Of a stretch of 27,133 nt of DNA, positions 1-6,763 are shown one piece after another. The notes under the pieces were generated by a model that saw only the letters and a program-made list of their open reading frames with translations, made no database searches and was not told the origin of the DNA. A program made the translations under genes and the position numbers. Position 1 is the stretch's first letter, and each line of letters opens with the position of its first letter. Origin of the DNA: a virus; the IMG/VR virus record IMGVR_UViG_3300045918_000213, positions 1-27,133 of that record. One strand, 5' to 3'.

Positions 1-199
1 GTTCGTAGGGTGCTATTCGTAAATCGAGGGGGGTACGTTGGGCGGTAGGCATAGAACTCCGCTCTGGGGCTGTGAGCGGAGTTGTGTGTATGCAACGAGT
101 GTGGTGGGTACACCACAGAGTGGGTACCCCCTTCTATACACCTTTACCCCAAGTACACACTCTATAAATCATATATATAAGTACAGACCTATTAATTCT
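1..199. other. Structured, partly AT-rich non-coding left end
   Basis: No convincing gene is visible here. The stretch lies downstream of the leftward early operon. It holds two clean inverted repeats: a 10-bp stem at 55-64 / 74-83 (AACTCCGCTC with its complement, 9-nt loop) and a 7-bp stem at 100-106 / 111-117 (TGTGGTG, GGTA loop). Bases about 133-198 are strikingly AT-rich for this genome, with TATATATAA near 172-180. The word GGGTAC occurs three times. Neither hairpin is followed by a good T-run on either strand, so neither is a textbook intrinsic terminator. The AT-rich tract could be a promoter or an unwinding site; the sequence does not decide. Confidence 0.45.
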
Positions 200-859
200 T
201 CAGGCTGACAGCCCCAGCTCGGCGTATGCGGCCTGGACCTTCAACGCCTGCGCAACGGCGTCGGCGCGCGCGTCATGCGCGACGCCTGCCTGGAAATCGG
301 GACGGTCGTCAGGGCCGTTGGGCCATGCGAGGTCCACCACCGTGCGCACGTCGCGCCAGTTGCTGAAGAAGAATGGCCATGGCGCCTTGACGGCTTTGCA
401 GGCGCTCTCGAGGATGATGCAGTCGAAGCTCGGGCTGTTGGCCCAGACGACCGTCGACGGCGCCAGCGACCTGTACGGGGCTCGTAGAGGCGACTGCTCG
501 CCACGGTCAGTCGCATACCGGTTGAAGTCCGCCAGCGCCTGGAAGAGGCTGACGCTGTCTCCAGTGACCAGCGCTTTGATTGCCTCCGGCGACTGCTGCA
601 GCCACCACTTCAGGGTGCCGCCGTCCACGCCCGGGCGCTGCTTCACGGCGTCCTCGATGTCGACGTTCCGGAGGAACGCTCGGTCGTAGAGTTCGTCCCA
701 GGTGTTCAGGCGCTGGGGATCGAAGATCGTGGCGCCGATCGTGACGATGGGCGCGTTCGCGTGCGTCGCCAAAGTCTCGATGTCGACCATCACGCAGGAC
801 GATAGGTCAGGGGCAGCCACGGGCTGTGCCTCCTTAGGCGGAGGGAAGAAATCATTCAT
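200..859 (-). CDS. DEDDh 3'-5' exonuclease (Rv2179c / T4 DexA-like)
   Basis: This 219-residue protein has the full DEDDh exonuclease set: D26 and E28 in MVDIETL, D146 in the SPSFD segment, and H195 with D200 in HDARAD. The KWWLQQS segment near residue 84 is typical of the Rv2179c/DexA-like branch of DnaQ-fold exonucleases. It probably trims single-stranded DNA or RNA 3' ends during phage replication or host DNA breakdown. It is the last gene of the leftward early block, downstream of the DNA polymerase, which fits a nucleic-acid role. The start at MNDFF has only a weak Shine-Dalgarno, and the first 20 residues precede the fold, so a later start is possible. Exact substrate is inference. Confidence 0.85.
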   Translation of the reverse strand: MNDFFPPPKEAQPVAAPDLSSCVMVDIETLATHANAPIVTIGATIFDPQRLNTWDELYDRAFLRNVDIEDAVKQRPGVDGGTLKWWLQQSPEAIKALVTGDSVSLFQALADFNRYATDRGEQSPLRAPYRSLAPSTVVWANSPSFDCIILESACKAVKAPWPFFFSNWRDVRTVVDLAWPNGPDDRPDFQAGVAHDARADAVAQALKVQAAYAELGLSA

Positions 860-914
860 TGGGGGATCCGGTGGTTGGGACCGGCGGATCCTGATACGGC
901 CCCGCGGGGGCTGT
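860..914 (-). promoter_or_regulatory. Intercistronic hairpins before the exonuclease gene
   Basis: The 55-bp gap carries a GCCCC-GCG-GGGGC stem (899-911) five bases after the upstream stop codon. It also carries GGATCCG at 864-870 facing CGGATCC at 885-891, with an alternative CCGGT/ACCGG pairing (868-872 / 880-884). The second structure covers the ribosome-binding region of the exonuclease gene and could limit its translation. There is no T-run, so a pure intrinsic terminator is unlikely. Function is inferred from position only. Confidence 0.4.
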
Positions 915-1178
915 CTAGTTCTGGACGGGCGGGATGTAGCGCAGCCGACCGGTGATGGTCGTCTGCAGCTCCTGGTTGCTCTCGTGCGCTTTGCGCAGAG
1001 CCTTGAGCAGCTCGTCGCGCTGGGCTCTCAACCGCTGAATGTCTCGATCCTTGCCAGCGAGCGCTTCGCGCAAGCTGACGACATCCCCCAACCCGCGAAG
1101 GAGCGTGAGGATCTCGTCAGCCCAGGCGGGGGCTTTGAGTGTAGGGATGGACATGCCCCTGACGGTACCGGGCACCAT
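915..1178 (-). CDS. Small coiled-coil phage protein, unknown function
   Basis: Protein of up to 87 residues with no recognised family. Its middle (about residues 30-72) is rich in L, R, E and K with heptad-like spacing (for example DIQRLRAQRDELLKALRKA), so a coiled coil is likely. The ATG at 1178 overlaps the TGA of the upstream 31-residue gene as TGATG, which suggests translational coupling. An internal ATG at 1154 (MSIPTLKAP) is a reasonable alternative start, giving 79 residues. Neither start has a strong Shine-Dalgarno at good distance. It sits between a tiny membrane protein and the exonuclease gene. Confidence 0.6.
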   Translation of the reverse strand: MVPGTVRGMSIPTLKAPAWADEILTLLRGLGDVVSLREALAGKDRDIQRLRAQRDELLKALRKAHESNQELQTTITGRLRYIPPVQN

Positions 1179-1273
1179 CAGGGGCTGCCAATCAGCGCGT
1201 GGCAGGCGTGACCCATCAGGGCCACGACCACCAGCGCGCAGGTGAGGAAGGCGAGGCGACCGAGGGTTCTCAC
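1178..1273 (-). CDS. 31-residue single-pass membrane protein
   Basis: A short frame starts with GTG at 1273, overlapping the TGA of the upstream gene as GTGA, and ends in a TGA that overlaps the next ATG. The peptide begins MRTLGRLAFL and holds one hydrophobic stretch, roughly residues 7-21, rich in L, V, A, F with cysteines at 12 and 24. Overlap at both ends with neighbouring genes is the main reason to accept it. A moderate AAAGAG sits upstream. Such micro-proteins are common in phage early operons; function cannot be guessed. Longer readings of this frame upstream run across the neighbouring gene and look like shadow sequence. Confidence 0.4.
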   Translation of the reverse strand: MRTLGRLAFLTCALVVVALMGHACHALIGSP

Positions 1274-1605
1274 GGCCGCTCTTTCGCTACGCTTAGCGCA
1301 ACAGCGGCGTCGTCCCAAGGATCGACTCGTTGCACCGCGAGGCGCTTCTGGACGGACTTGGACTCGCCCGCCGCGAGGGCGGCAGCGGCGATCTCTCGCG
1401 CCTCGCGGTCGTCGCAGTTCTCCCAATCGGTGAGTCTCGTTAGCACTGCTCTAAGCCTCTCAACCTGCGCGACCAGCCTCTCGACCTCGCAGCACTTCGC
1501 GTCGTAGTCGTCAAAATGCACATATGTGCCGTCATCCAGCGCAGCCATATCACATGAGCATTCGCCAAATGAGTCGTGGCAAAAATCGAAACGCGTGATG
1601 CTCAT
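1270..1605 (-). CDS. Hypothetical early protein, Cys-rich N-terminus and helical middle
   Basis: 111-residue protein beginning MSITRFDFCHDSF. The first 40 residues contain five cysteines and several D/H residues (FGECSCDM, YDAKCCEVERL), then a leucine-rich helical stretch (residues about 38-60) that could form a coiled coil. The layout, a short acidic head with YDAK followed by a VERL..QVERL helix, is reminiscent of Ea22-like accessory phage proteins, but I cannot assign it firmly. The ATG at 1605 overlaps the upstream TGA as ATGA and is preceded by a GAGGG-type Shine-Dalgarno. Part of a chain of overlapping small genes. Confidence 0.7.
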   Translation of the reverse strand: MSITRFDFCHDSFGECSCDMAALDDGTYVHFDDYDAKCCEVERLVAQVERLRAVLTRLTDWENCDDREAREIAAAALAAGESKSVQKRLAVQRVDPWDDAAVALSVAKERP

Positions 1606-1808
1606 GTCTCGCCCTCTTTCTCAGGTGTCGCGGGCTTGGCGGCGGCGCGGCCGAGATCGCAGCCATCATCACTGCGCACGCCGTTAGATGCTTCTGGAAT
1701 CTCTAGGTAGTTGAGCCACGGCGGCAACTGAATGCCACAACTACCGAAAAGCCCCTTCGGTTCGCGGTATCGGTTGGGCGCGAAGAATTCACAATCGCCG
1801 CAGTTCAT
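1602..1808 (-). CDS. Small Cys-containing early protein, unknown function
   Basis: 68-residue protein starting MNCGDCEFFAPNRY. The CxxC at residues 3-6, a third cysteine in GLFGSCG and a fourth in DDGCDL near residue 53 suggest a metal-binding knuckle, as in small phage proteins of the pattern MxCxxCxFF. The start is chosen because GGAGG lies seven bases upstream and the ATG overlaps the preceding TGA as ATGA. The frame stays open further upstream but there reads as shadow of the neighbouring gene. Its own stop overlaps the next start in the same way. Role unknown. Confidence 0.7.
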   Translation of the reverse strand: MNCGDCEFFAPNRYREPKGLFGSCGIQLPPWLNYLEIPEASNGVRSDDGCDLGRAAAKPATPEKEGET

Positions 1809-2236
1809 GGCTTGACCTCCGGTTGCGCAGGTGACTGCTGTACACCGCCGCAAGTGCAAAGCCCAATGTCCCGGCGGCACGCAGTACACCGAATGCGGAT
1901 GCTGCCTTCCTTCGGCCCCGCCTCGGGCGCAGCGGGCAACAGCGACTTTCCTTCCATAGTGCGCAAGCCAGATGGCTCGTCCATGTGTCCCTGCGAGGGC
2001 GCAGCGTCGTGCGGCAACCGGAACCCGTTGCCGTTCGGGTCGTGGTACTTGTTCCACACAACCTCGTCGCTAACGGTCATGTCGCAAGGGTCGCCCCACC
2101 CCCACATGACGCGCATGTCGGCCTTCACCTTCGCCAACTCCGCAACGTGCCGTAGGCACTGGGCACGCGCCTCGTCCAGTTGGGAGCGGAGTAGGTTCAT
2201 CTCCCGCACAAGCGCCTCTACGAATTGGTCACTCAT
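1805..2236 (-). CDS. Hypothetical early protein, helical N-terminus and C-terminal Cys cluster
   Basis: 143-residue protein starting MSDQFVEALV, with AAGGAGA seven to eight bases upstream and an 8-bp overlap with the preceding gene. Residues about 5-40 look like an amphipathic helix or coiled coil (LRSQLDEARAQCL). The middle has an aromatic, acidic segment (WNKYHDPNGNGF). Near residues 115-130 a CTAC...C.C cluster (RCTACRRDIGLCTCGG) looks like a small zinc-binding element. I do not recognise a family. The upstream in-frame extension is dismissed because it is arginine/proline-rich shadow sequence without a ribosome-binding site. Confidence 0.7.
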   Translation of the reverse strand: MSDQFVEALVREMNLLRSQLDEARAQCLRHVAELAKVKADMRVMWGWGDPCDMTVSDEVVWNKYHDPNGNGFRLPHDAAPSQGHMDEPSGLRTMEGKSLLPAAPEAGPKEGSIRIRCTACRRDIGLCTCGGVQQSPAQPEVKP

Positions 2237-2681
2237 CGCTGTTCTCCTTGGCGGCGGGCGGCAGGGGGATGCGGTCAGACTCCGTTGTCGTGAACTTCGT
2301 GTTATGCGCCTCAATCGCGGCGCGGAGTTCGCCATACGCACGCAACATCCCGTTGAATGCGCGCTGCGCGTTGTCTCGTTCATAGCGCGCCTCTATCGCG
2401 GCGCGGAGGGCGTCGCGGTCGTCGCGCAACTTGTCGCGAATCTCCATCCACTCTATGCAGTGTCGGCGCTTCTCGGCCAACTCCGCACGCGCCTCGTCGC
2501 GCTCGGCCTTCGCCTTGGCCCACGCCTGCGCCAGCGGGGTGTCGTACAGGGCTTGCAATGCAGCCTTCGCCTCGTCCAGTTTGGCGCTGAGCGTCAACTT
2601 AGACGGGCAGCTGTGGAACGTGACGCCTGAATCGTTAAGGTGGTAGGCGCAGCCACATTCCGTGCAGATTCGCTCACTCAT
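2229..2681 (-). CDS. Hypothetical early protein, N-terminal Cys motif plus long coiled coil
   Basis: 150-residue protein starting MSERICTECGCAYHLND. Its N-terminus has CTECGC followed by H14 and a later HSC, a plausible single zinc-binding site. Residues about 28-130 are strongly helical with E/K/R/A/L composition, best read as a long coiled coil. Shine-Dalgarno GGAGGAGA lies about seven bases upstream and the ATG overlaps the upstream TGA as ATGA. It could be an adaptor or DNA-binding accessory factor. That is inference from the Zn-motif-plus-coil layout only. Confidence 0.7.
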   Translation of the reverse strand: MSERICTECGCAYHLNDSGVTFHSCPSKLTLSAKLDEAKAALQALYDTPLAQAWAKAKAERDEARAELAEKRRHCIEWMEIRDKLRDDRDALRAAIEARYERDNAQRAFNGMLRAYGELRAAIEAHNTKFTTTESDRIPLPPAAKENSDE

Positions 2682-2884
2682 GGCCAGCTCTCCTCCACTT
2701 CGTACTCCCGGCCGTCGCTTTCCTCCACTTCGTATCCGTCGACTTCGTCGGCCTCTTCGCCGCATACGCGGCACTCGAAGTGCGAGCAGTCGCAGGTCCC
2801 GTTGGGGATGCTCGGGTCGCCATACCAGTCCTTGATGAACTTCCAGTCGTGGCCCTCGATGTCGCACTTATTTGGAATATTCAC
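2678..2884 (-). CDS. Small Cys/His protein with very acidic tail (GTG start)
   Basis: 68-residue protein. The GTG at 2884 is chosen because GAAGGAGG lies eight bases upstream, inside the end of the polymerase gene; an ATG at 2905 would place that Shine-Dalgarno inside the coding region. C8, H13, then CDCSHFECRVC (about residues 32-42) give enough Cys/His for one or two zinc sites. The last 26 residues are about half Asp/Glu and contain a short duplicated YEVEES element, visible also in the DNA as two copies of TCCTCCACTTCGTA. It overlaps the polymerase stop by 17 bp, so the two are likely coupled. Function unknown. Confidence 0.75.
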   Translation of the reverse strand: MNIPNKCDIEGHDWKFIKDWYGDPSIPNGTCDCSHFECRVCGEEADEVDGYEVEESDGREYEVEESWP

Positions 2885-4685
2885 GGCTGAAACCTCCTTC
2901 CGCACTGAGCGGTAAGTCCTGACACCACTCAGCGGGAGTGGACATTTCGTCGAGCATGTATTCGAGAGCCTCGTCGGCTTCGTCCTCGGGGACGAGCGCG
3001 ATGATTTCGTCGTGGCTCATCATCACGACAGGCCAGCGCGCGTCGATGATCAGCATCTTCTCGACGATCAGGTCTCTGCTCGAGCCTTGGCTGAAATGCT
3101 CCATCAGCGTTCCGCCCCACAGGCGGTGATAGACCTTGCCGCGGCGATAGCAGTAGTTGCCGTCGTCGTCGATGTGCATGTCCGGATACATCCGGAACGA
3201 GCCGTTGGGGTACCAGATCATGCCGTTCGCGGCATCGAATCTGATGTTGTTGCGGTACTCCATCACGCCTGCGCCGAGGCTCATGAAGCCCAGCGCCGCG
3301 TCGAAATCCTTCCACGAGGTCGGGATCTGGTGGTTGCGCGTCCGCCATCCATACACGGCGGTCTTGCACGTCTCGAGGGGTAGGTTGACCTTCATGCCCA
3401 TCTGCCCACTCGCGAGCGTGCCTTGGTACTTGGGCGGGCCCATGCCGAACCCGAGACCAAGTACCAGAACCTTTCCACAGAAACGTTCGACCGGATGCTC
3501 GGTCTTGATCACTTCAAAGCCGAAGGTGCTGCTCGCTTCGCGGGCGTAGATGTCCACGCCCGTCGCGAACGCATCGAGAATCTGTCGTGCACCCGCGAAC
3601 CAGGCTGCTTTGCGTGCCTCGATCTGGCCGGAGTCCGCCACGACGAGCACGTAGCCCTCGGGCGCTCGGATCGCTCTCCGTAGCGTCGACCCACGCGGAA
3701 AGTTCTGCATGTTCATTCTGTTGGCGCCGCCAAAGCGCATCGTGTGCGCTGCGGCCAGCCCATATCCAACGGGCAGCTTGCCTGTCGAGCCCGCAAGGAT
3801 CAGGCGCGAGGCGCGCGTGCGGATCAGTGTGCTCTTGACCTGAAGGCGCGCGTTCGCGAGGTTGCGCACGCGCTCATCCTCATGCGTCAGCAGGTCCTGG
3901 AAGTCTTCGTCCGACTTGGCGAACGCAAACGTGCGCTTGCCGGTCTTCTTCGAGATCTTCGTAGGTACTTCCACGCCGTAGCTCTCGAGCTTGGTTGCGA
4001 CGATCGGATTGCTGCCGAGCTGCTTCTCGGTCATGCCCGCCAGCGCGATCGCTGCAGCCATCTCCTGTTCGGCCTCGACGCGTGCAATCTCTGCCAGCTC
4101 GAGATTGACCTCGAGTTTGGCTTCGACGAACATGCGCAGTGTCAGGTCGATGAGCTTGCGCTCGCGATCTGGCAGCAGGCCCCAGAACTTCTTGTAGAGC
4201 GTATGCGTCGAGTCGACGTCGTGGTTGTTGTATTCCTCGACCATCGCTCTCATCGACTGCGGGATCTCCCGCAGGCCCTTCATCTTCGACAAAACGTCGG
4301 GCTTGGTCTCCATCGCGAAGAACGTGCAGATCTCGTCGAGCGAGTGGCCCTTCGGCCGCCCCTGCAGCAACACACGCGAGGCGAACAGCGTGCAGGCGTA
4401 TTCCTTCGGCTTGATGCCGAAGTGTTCGGTCATGATCAGCGCATCGAACAGCGCGTTGTGCGCCACGAAGCGCGTCTTGGTCCAGTCGATGGTCTCGAGT
4501 AGCACGCGAACTTCGCTCTCACCCACTGCGTGCTTCGTCACCATGCCTGTGGCGGACCCACATACGGATACGCTGAGCACCAGGAAGCGCTTGTCGCGAA
4601 CGTATTCGGAGTAGGACAGCTTCTTGAGCGTGAAGTCCTTGTCGAAGAACGTCTCGAAGTCGACGATGGCGTAGTCGAGAATCAT
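2868..4685 (-). CDS. Family-A DNA polymerase with 3'-5' proofreading exonuclease
   Basis: 605-residue replicative polymerase. Residues 1-170 form the proofreading domain: D9 and E11 in VDFETF (Exo I), D81 in AHNALFD (Exo II), Y152 and D156 in YNNHD (Exo III). The polymerase core has motif A at 349-358 (VADSGQIEAR, catalytic D351 with E356), motif B at 401-416 (RFCGKVL then GLGFGMG), and motif C at 557-560 (SHDE, catalytic D559). MNMQNFPRG before motif A is typical of phage Pol I enzymes. There is no 5'-3' exonuclease domain, as usual in T7-like forms. The start MILDYAI has AGGA eight bases upstream; a 35-residue in-frame extension is rejected because it crosses a structured leader. It should drive phage genome replication. 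Confidence 0.95.
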   Translation of the reverse strand: MILDYAIVDFETFFDKDFTLKKLSYSEYVRDKRFLVLSVSVCGSATGMVTKHAVGESEVRVLLETIDWTKTRFVAHNALFDALIMTEHFGIKPKEYACTLFASRVLLQGRPKGHSLDEICTFFAMETKPDVLSKMKGLREIPQSMRAMVEEYNNHDVDSTHTLYKKFWGLLPDRERKLIDLTLRMFVEAKLEVNLELAEIARVEAEQEMAAAIALAGMTEKQLGSNPIVATKLESYGVEVPTKISKKTGKRTFAFAKSDEDFQDLLTHEDERVRNLANARLQVKSTLIRTRASRLILAGSTGKLPVGYGLAAAHTMRFGGANRMNMQNFPRGSTLRRAIRAPEGYVLVVADSGQIEARKAAWFAGARQILDAFATGVDIYAREASSTFGFEVIKTEHPVERFCGKVLVLGLGFGMGPPKYQGTLASGQMGMKVNLPLETCKTAVYGWRTRNHQIPTSWKDFDAALGFMSLGAGVMEYRNNIRFDAANGMIWYPNGSFRMYPDMHIDDDGNYCYRRGKVYHRLWGGTLMEHFSQGSSRDLIVEKMLIIDARWPVVMMSHDEIIALVPEDEADEALEYMLDEMSTPAEWCQDLPLSAEGGFSREYSK

Positions 4686-5003
4686 TCTTGGTGTCCTGTT
4701 GGTGGCGGTCGATAAGACCAACCGGTAACTGGGGCTGCATGCTTTGGAATCCACGGTGCTGGCTCTCCACCACCGCGCATTCCAAAACATTCGCTCTCAA
4801 CCACTGCGCGCTCCTGGCCCCTCCGGGGGCCACAACGAAAAAACCCCCGCGCCGCCCTCCGTTGTTGGGAGGACGACACGGGGGCTTCCGGCTTTGTCTG
4901 TGGGCCGGCACCGCGGACTACATTTGGTATAGCGCCTGTCCTCGCGCTGGTCTCGGGCTGGTGGTGGGTGTGCGTCCACACCCACCATTGCCGCCTGAGA
5001 TGG
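4686..5003 (-). promoter_or_regulatory. Structured leader before DNA polymerase (four hairpins)
   Basis: No gene is seen in these 318 bp. In the leftward direction it carries: an 11-bp hairpin at 4962-4987 (TGGTGGGTGTG with its complement, CGTC loop), an intrinsic terminator (listed separately), a 6-bp GGCCCC hairpin at 4816-4831, and a large stem at 4743-4786 with outer arms TTTGGAAT/ATTCCAAA and inner CGGTG/CACCG. It probably contains the promoter that restarts transcription for the polymerase operon after the terminator, and it is also a candidate replication origin by position. I see no clear -35/-10 pair. Confidence 0.5.
4838..4884 (-). terminator. Rho-independent terminator (leftward)
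   Basis: On the minus strand a two-part GC-rich stem (CCCCCG 4844-4849 with CGGGGG 4879-4884, and CCCTCC 4855-4860 with GGGAGG 4867-4872, six-base loop) is followed directly by six T residues (A-run at 4838-4843 on the plus strand). This is the best intrinsic terminator of the left arm. It ends transcription after the 245-residue gene, so the polymerase operon needs read-through, antitermination or its own promoter. Confidence 0.85.
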
Positions 5004-5741
5004 TTACGCGGCGATGCCGAACTCGTCGCCGATGAGCCGCGACGTCACGTCGTTGCTGTGCTTCGGGGCCTCGACCTCGTTCTTGTGCTGCGCCGCATAC
5101 GCCTCGGTGAGGCGCTTCGCAGCGTAGTCGCAGACCTTCTGCGTCTGACGGTCCCAGTCGAGGTTGATGGTCATGCCGGACTCGATGAGGGCGAGCTTGT
5201 GGATCGCGGCCTCACGGAACGCCTGACGCGCACGCGACAGGTTGCCGTTGATCCGCTCGTCCTCGGCCGTGTCCTGACCCTGTCCGGCGAGGTACTGCGC
5301 GCGATCGAGCGCATCCTCGATCTGCTTCGTGGCGTTGCAGGCGTTCCACGTCAGCGCGCTGTCGAACAGCGTGCGCATCGCGTACAGGAAGTTGTTGTTC
5401 GTGTACTTGTCGCCGGCGGCGTACGTCTCGGCCAGCCCCTTGAACTGGAGGCCCAGCTCCTTCGCCAGCGCCTTGTCGGACTCCTCGAGCTTCGAGACCG
5501 CGGTGCGCAGGCGCTGCGGGGCATCGACGCTGATCTTCCTCACGAATGAGGTGAGCGCCGAGTAGCGCCCGTTCTGCATCGTGAAGCCGTTGATGTACCA
5601 CGCCTTGGGAGCGGCGGGCGCATCCGAGTTCGGCTCCGGGTTCTCCGTGTTCGTGCGCGCGATGACGCCCTCGGGGGTGCCGCTGAGGCCCGGCTCGGTG
5701 GTCGGGGTGAAGCCATCGGCGAGAACGGTGTTGTTCTGCAT
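5004..5741 (-). CDS. Hypothetical early protein (245 aa), unrecognised
   Basis: The protein starts MQNNTVLADGF, with AGGA about ten bases upstream. Residues 1-55 are low-complexity, rich in P, T, N and S, and probably disordered. Residues about 55-215 are mixed but mostly helical (VRKISVDAPQRLRTAVSKLE, then AALDRAQYL-like helices), with a YTNNNFLY segment in the middle. The last 30 residues are polar. I do not recognise a family. Length, position ahead of DNA polymerase, and its own terminator suggest a well-expressed early protein, perhaps a DNA-binding or replication accessory factor; that is inference only. An upstream in-frame extension lacks a ribosome-binding site and overlaps the next gene. 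Confidence 0.75.
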   Translation of the reverse strand: MQNNTVLADGFTPTTEPGLSGTPEGVIARTNTENPEPNSDAPAAPKAWYINGFTMQNGRYSALTSFVRKISVDAPQRLRTAVSKLEESDKALAKELGLQFKGLAETYAAGDKYTNNNFLYAMRTLFDSALTWNACNATKQIEDALDRAQYLAGQGQDTAEDERINGNLSRARQAFREAAIHKLALIESGMTINLDWDRQTQKVCDYAAKRLTEAYAAQHKNEVEAPKHSNDVTSRLIGDEFGIAA

Positions 5742-5790
5742 GATCTTGATTCCTATGAGATGAGGTTGTTGAGAACAGTGATCGACAAAA

Positions 5791-5982
5791 TCAAACGACG
5801 TTGAAAGGATCGCGGGACTCGAAAGTGATGCGGCTGTAGAGCTTGTCGGCCGCCTCTTCGTCGTCCTCGGCGTCACACAGCAGCACGAGTGGGTCGTCAT
5901 CGTTGCTGGTGAGGAGGGCCATCACCCTCGGGTTCGAGAGGCTTACGGCATTGAGGCTCGCCATCATGGATTTGCTGGACAT
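5791..5982 (-). CDS. Small acidic early protein (63 aa), unknown
   Basis: The frame starts MSSKSMMASL with CAGGAG seven bases upstream. The protein has a polar N-terminus, a hydrophobic middle (VMALLTS, LVLLCDA) and a strongly acidic DAEDDEEAAD patch, ending in a short SRITFESRD strand-like tail. No known domain. It follows one of the three repeated intercistronic hairpins (6017-6044), so its message may be a processed or attenuated segment of the operon. An internal ATG (MASLNAV) is a weaker alternative start. Confidence 0.65.
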   Translation of the reverse strand: MSSKSMMASLNAVSLSNPRVMALLTSNDDDPLVLLCDAEDDEEAADKLYSRITFESRDPFNVV

Positions 5983-6016
5983 TCGGTATCTCCTGCGCCC
6001 TGAATGGGCACGGCGA

Positions 6017-6044
6017 AACCCCGAGCCTTTAGTGGCCCGGGGTT
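6017..6044 (-). repeat. Intercistronic hairpin repeat, copy A
   Basis: AACCCCG and CGGGGTT arms with an inner GCC/GGC step and a TTTAGT loop, 7 nt after the stop of the 86-residue gene. In leftward reading the distal arm ends CTCGGGGTTTC, followed by CGTGCC. The same arm and tail recur at 6902-6938 and 7469-7495. Only three Ts follow the stem, so termination would be weak; RNase III processing or attenuation is possible. Confidence 0.7.
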
Positions 6045-6050
6045 CGTCGA

Positions 6051-6311
6051 TTACTGAGGCGCTTTCGGGGCGCGACGGTGGGGCTTGAAGCGCCAGCCGG
6101 CCTCCCACTTCTCTTCGGCTTCATGCAGCATGCAGCGCAGTGAGGCGGCGAGTTCTGCGTGGGTGATGAGCCCGGTAGCGCACTGGTCTAGGATGCCGAG
6201 GCGGTTGGCGTGCTCGCGCACGATCTGTTCGATCTCCCACGCCTTGATCTCGGCCGCGGTCGGCAGGGGTGTTTCGAGGCCGGTGATCTCGTCGATGTAG
6301 GTGCCGGTCAT
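6051..6311 (-). CDS. Small early protein (86 aa), unknown
   Basis: The protein starts MTGTYIDEITG with CTGGAGA eight bases upstream. Composition suggests three helices (residues about 18-40, 50-70), with acidic/aromatic WEIEQIV and EEKWEAGW segments and a basic C-terminus (KPHRRAPKAPQ). There is no recognised domain. A short basic tail on a helical protein is compatible with nucleic-acid or host-protein binding, but this is only a guess. It begins two bases before the stop region of the upstream 68-residue gene and is followed by repeat hairpin A. Confidence 0.65.
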   Translation of the reverse strand: MTGTYIDEITGLETPLPTAAEIKAWEIEQIVREHANRLGILDQCATGLITHAELAASLRCMLHEAEEKWEAGWRFKPHRRAPKAPQ

Positions 6312-6312
6312 G

Positions 6313-6519
6313 TCAGGTCTCCAGTGCGGTGCGCTTGCCGAGGCGCATGTGGTGGATCGCGCGGTGATTCAGCAGGCGTGCGGTGTTCACGCACATGCGG
6401 GTGAGGCCTTCCGAAGGCGTGTAGCTCGGGCTACGCGAGTCGCGGAGGGCGTGAATGGTTTCGACGGCGCAGTGGCGCAGCTTGCCGGCTTCGTAGAAGC
6501 ACTGGTCGCGGAATTGCAC
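6313..6519 (-). CDS. Small early protein (68 aa, GTG start), unknown
   Basis: The GTG at 6519 is used because TAGGAGA stands six bases upstream, and the TAG of that Shine-Dalgarno is itself the stop codon of the preceding gene, which favours re-initiation. The peptide is basic, with HALRDSRSPSYTPSEG in the middle and several H, R and C residues (DQCFYEAGKLRHC). The RxxSPSYTPSEGL and TARLLNHRAIHHMR segments look like a compact helical nucleic-acid binder, but no family is recognised. Confidence 0.6.
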   Translation of the reverse strand: MQFRDQCFYEAGKLRHCAVETIHALRDSRSPSYTPSEGLTRMCVNTARLLNHRAIHHMRLGKRTALET

Positions 6520-6528
6520 GGTCTTCTC

Positions 6529-6753
6529 CTAGGCCCAGAGGACGCGATCAGCGTCGATACGCTGACGCAGGTTGAGTTCGCGCATTGCGGCCGCCAGCGT
6601 CTGCTGATGGCTAAGACGCGAGGCGAGTTCCATCGTGTAGCAGTCGCCGTCCATGACGACTGTCTCGACGGGGCGGCTGTAGCCCTCCGTTTTCTCTCTG
6701 AGGACGGCGATGAATTCGCGCAAGTCGTTGGTGCTGATGCAGTCGAAGGACAT
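6529..6753 (-). CDS. Small early protein (74 aa), unknown
   Basis: The frame starts MSFDCISTND with GAGGAG six bases upstream; the start lies 11 bases inside the end of the upstream 33-residue gene. A mixed helix/strand pattern is visible: TNDLREFIAVLREK (helix), VETVVMDGDCYTME (strand pair), then SHQQTLAAAMRELNLRQRI (helix). No motif is diagnostic. Its TAG stop doubles as part of the next gene's Shine-Dalgarno, so this gene and the next are probably translated together. Confidence 0.65.
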   Translation of the reverse strand: MSFDCISTNDLREFIAVLREKTEGYSRPVETVVMDGDCYTMELASRLSHQQTLAAAMRELNLRQRIDADRVLWA

Positions 6754-6763
6754 GGCACTCTCC

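Noticed and set aside
1812-2630. 272-residue plus-strand frame over the small early genes
   Set aside because: Opposes a chain of ATGA-linked minus-strand genes with ribosome-binding sites; no domain.
3744-4502. 252-residue plus-strand frame inside the polymerase gene
   Set aside because: Polymerase motifs on the minus strand are complete; this is a shadow.
5920-5950. GGTTCGA-like T-arm suggesting a tRNA
   Set aside because: No matching acceptor, D or anticodon stems; it lies inside a coding frame.
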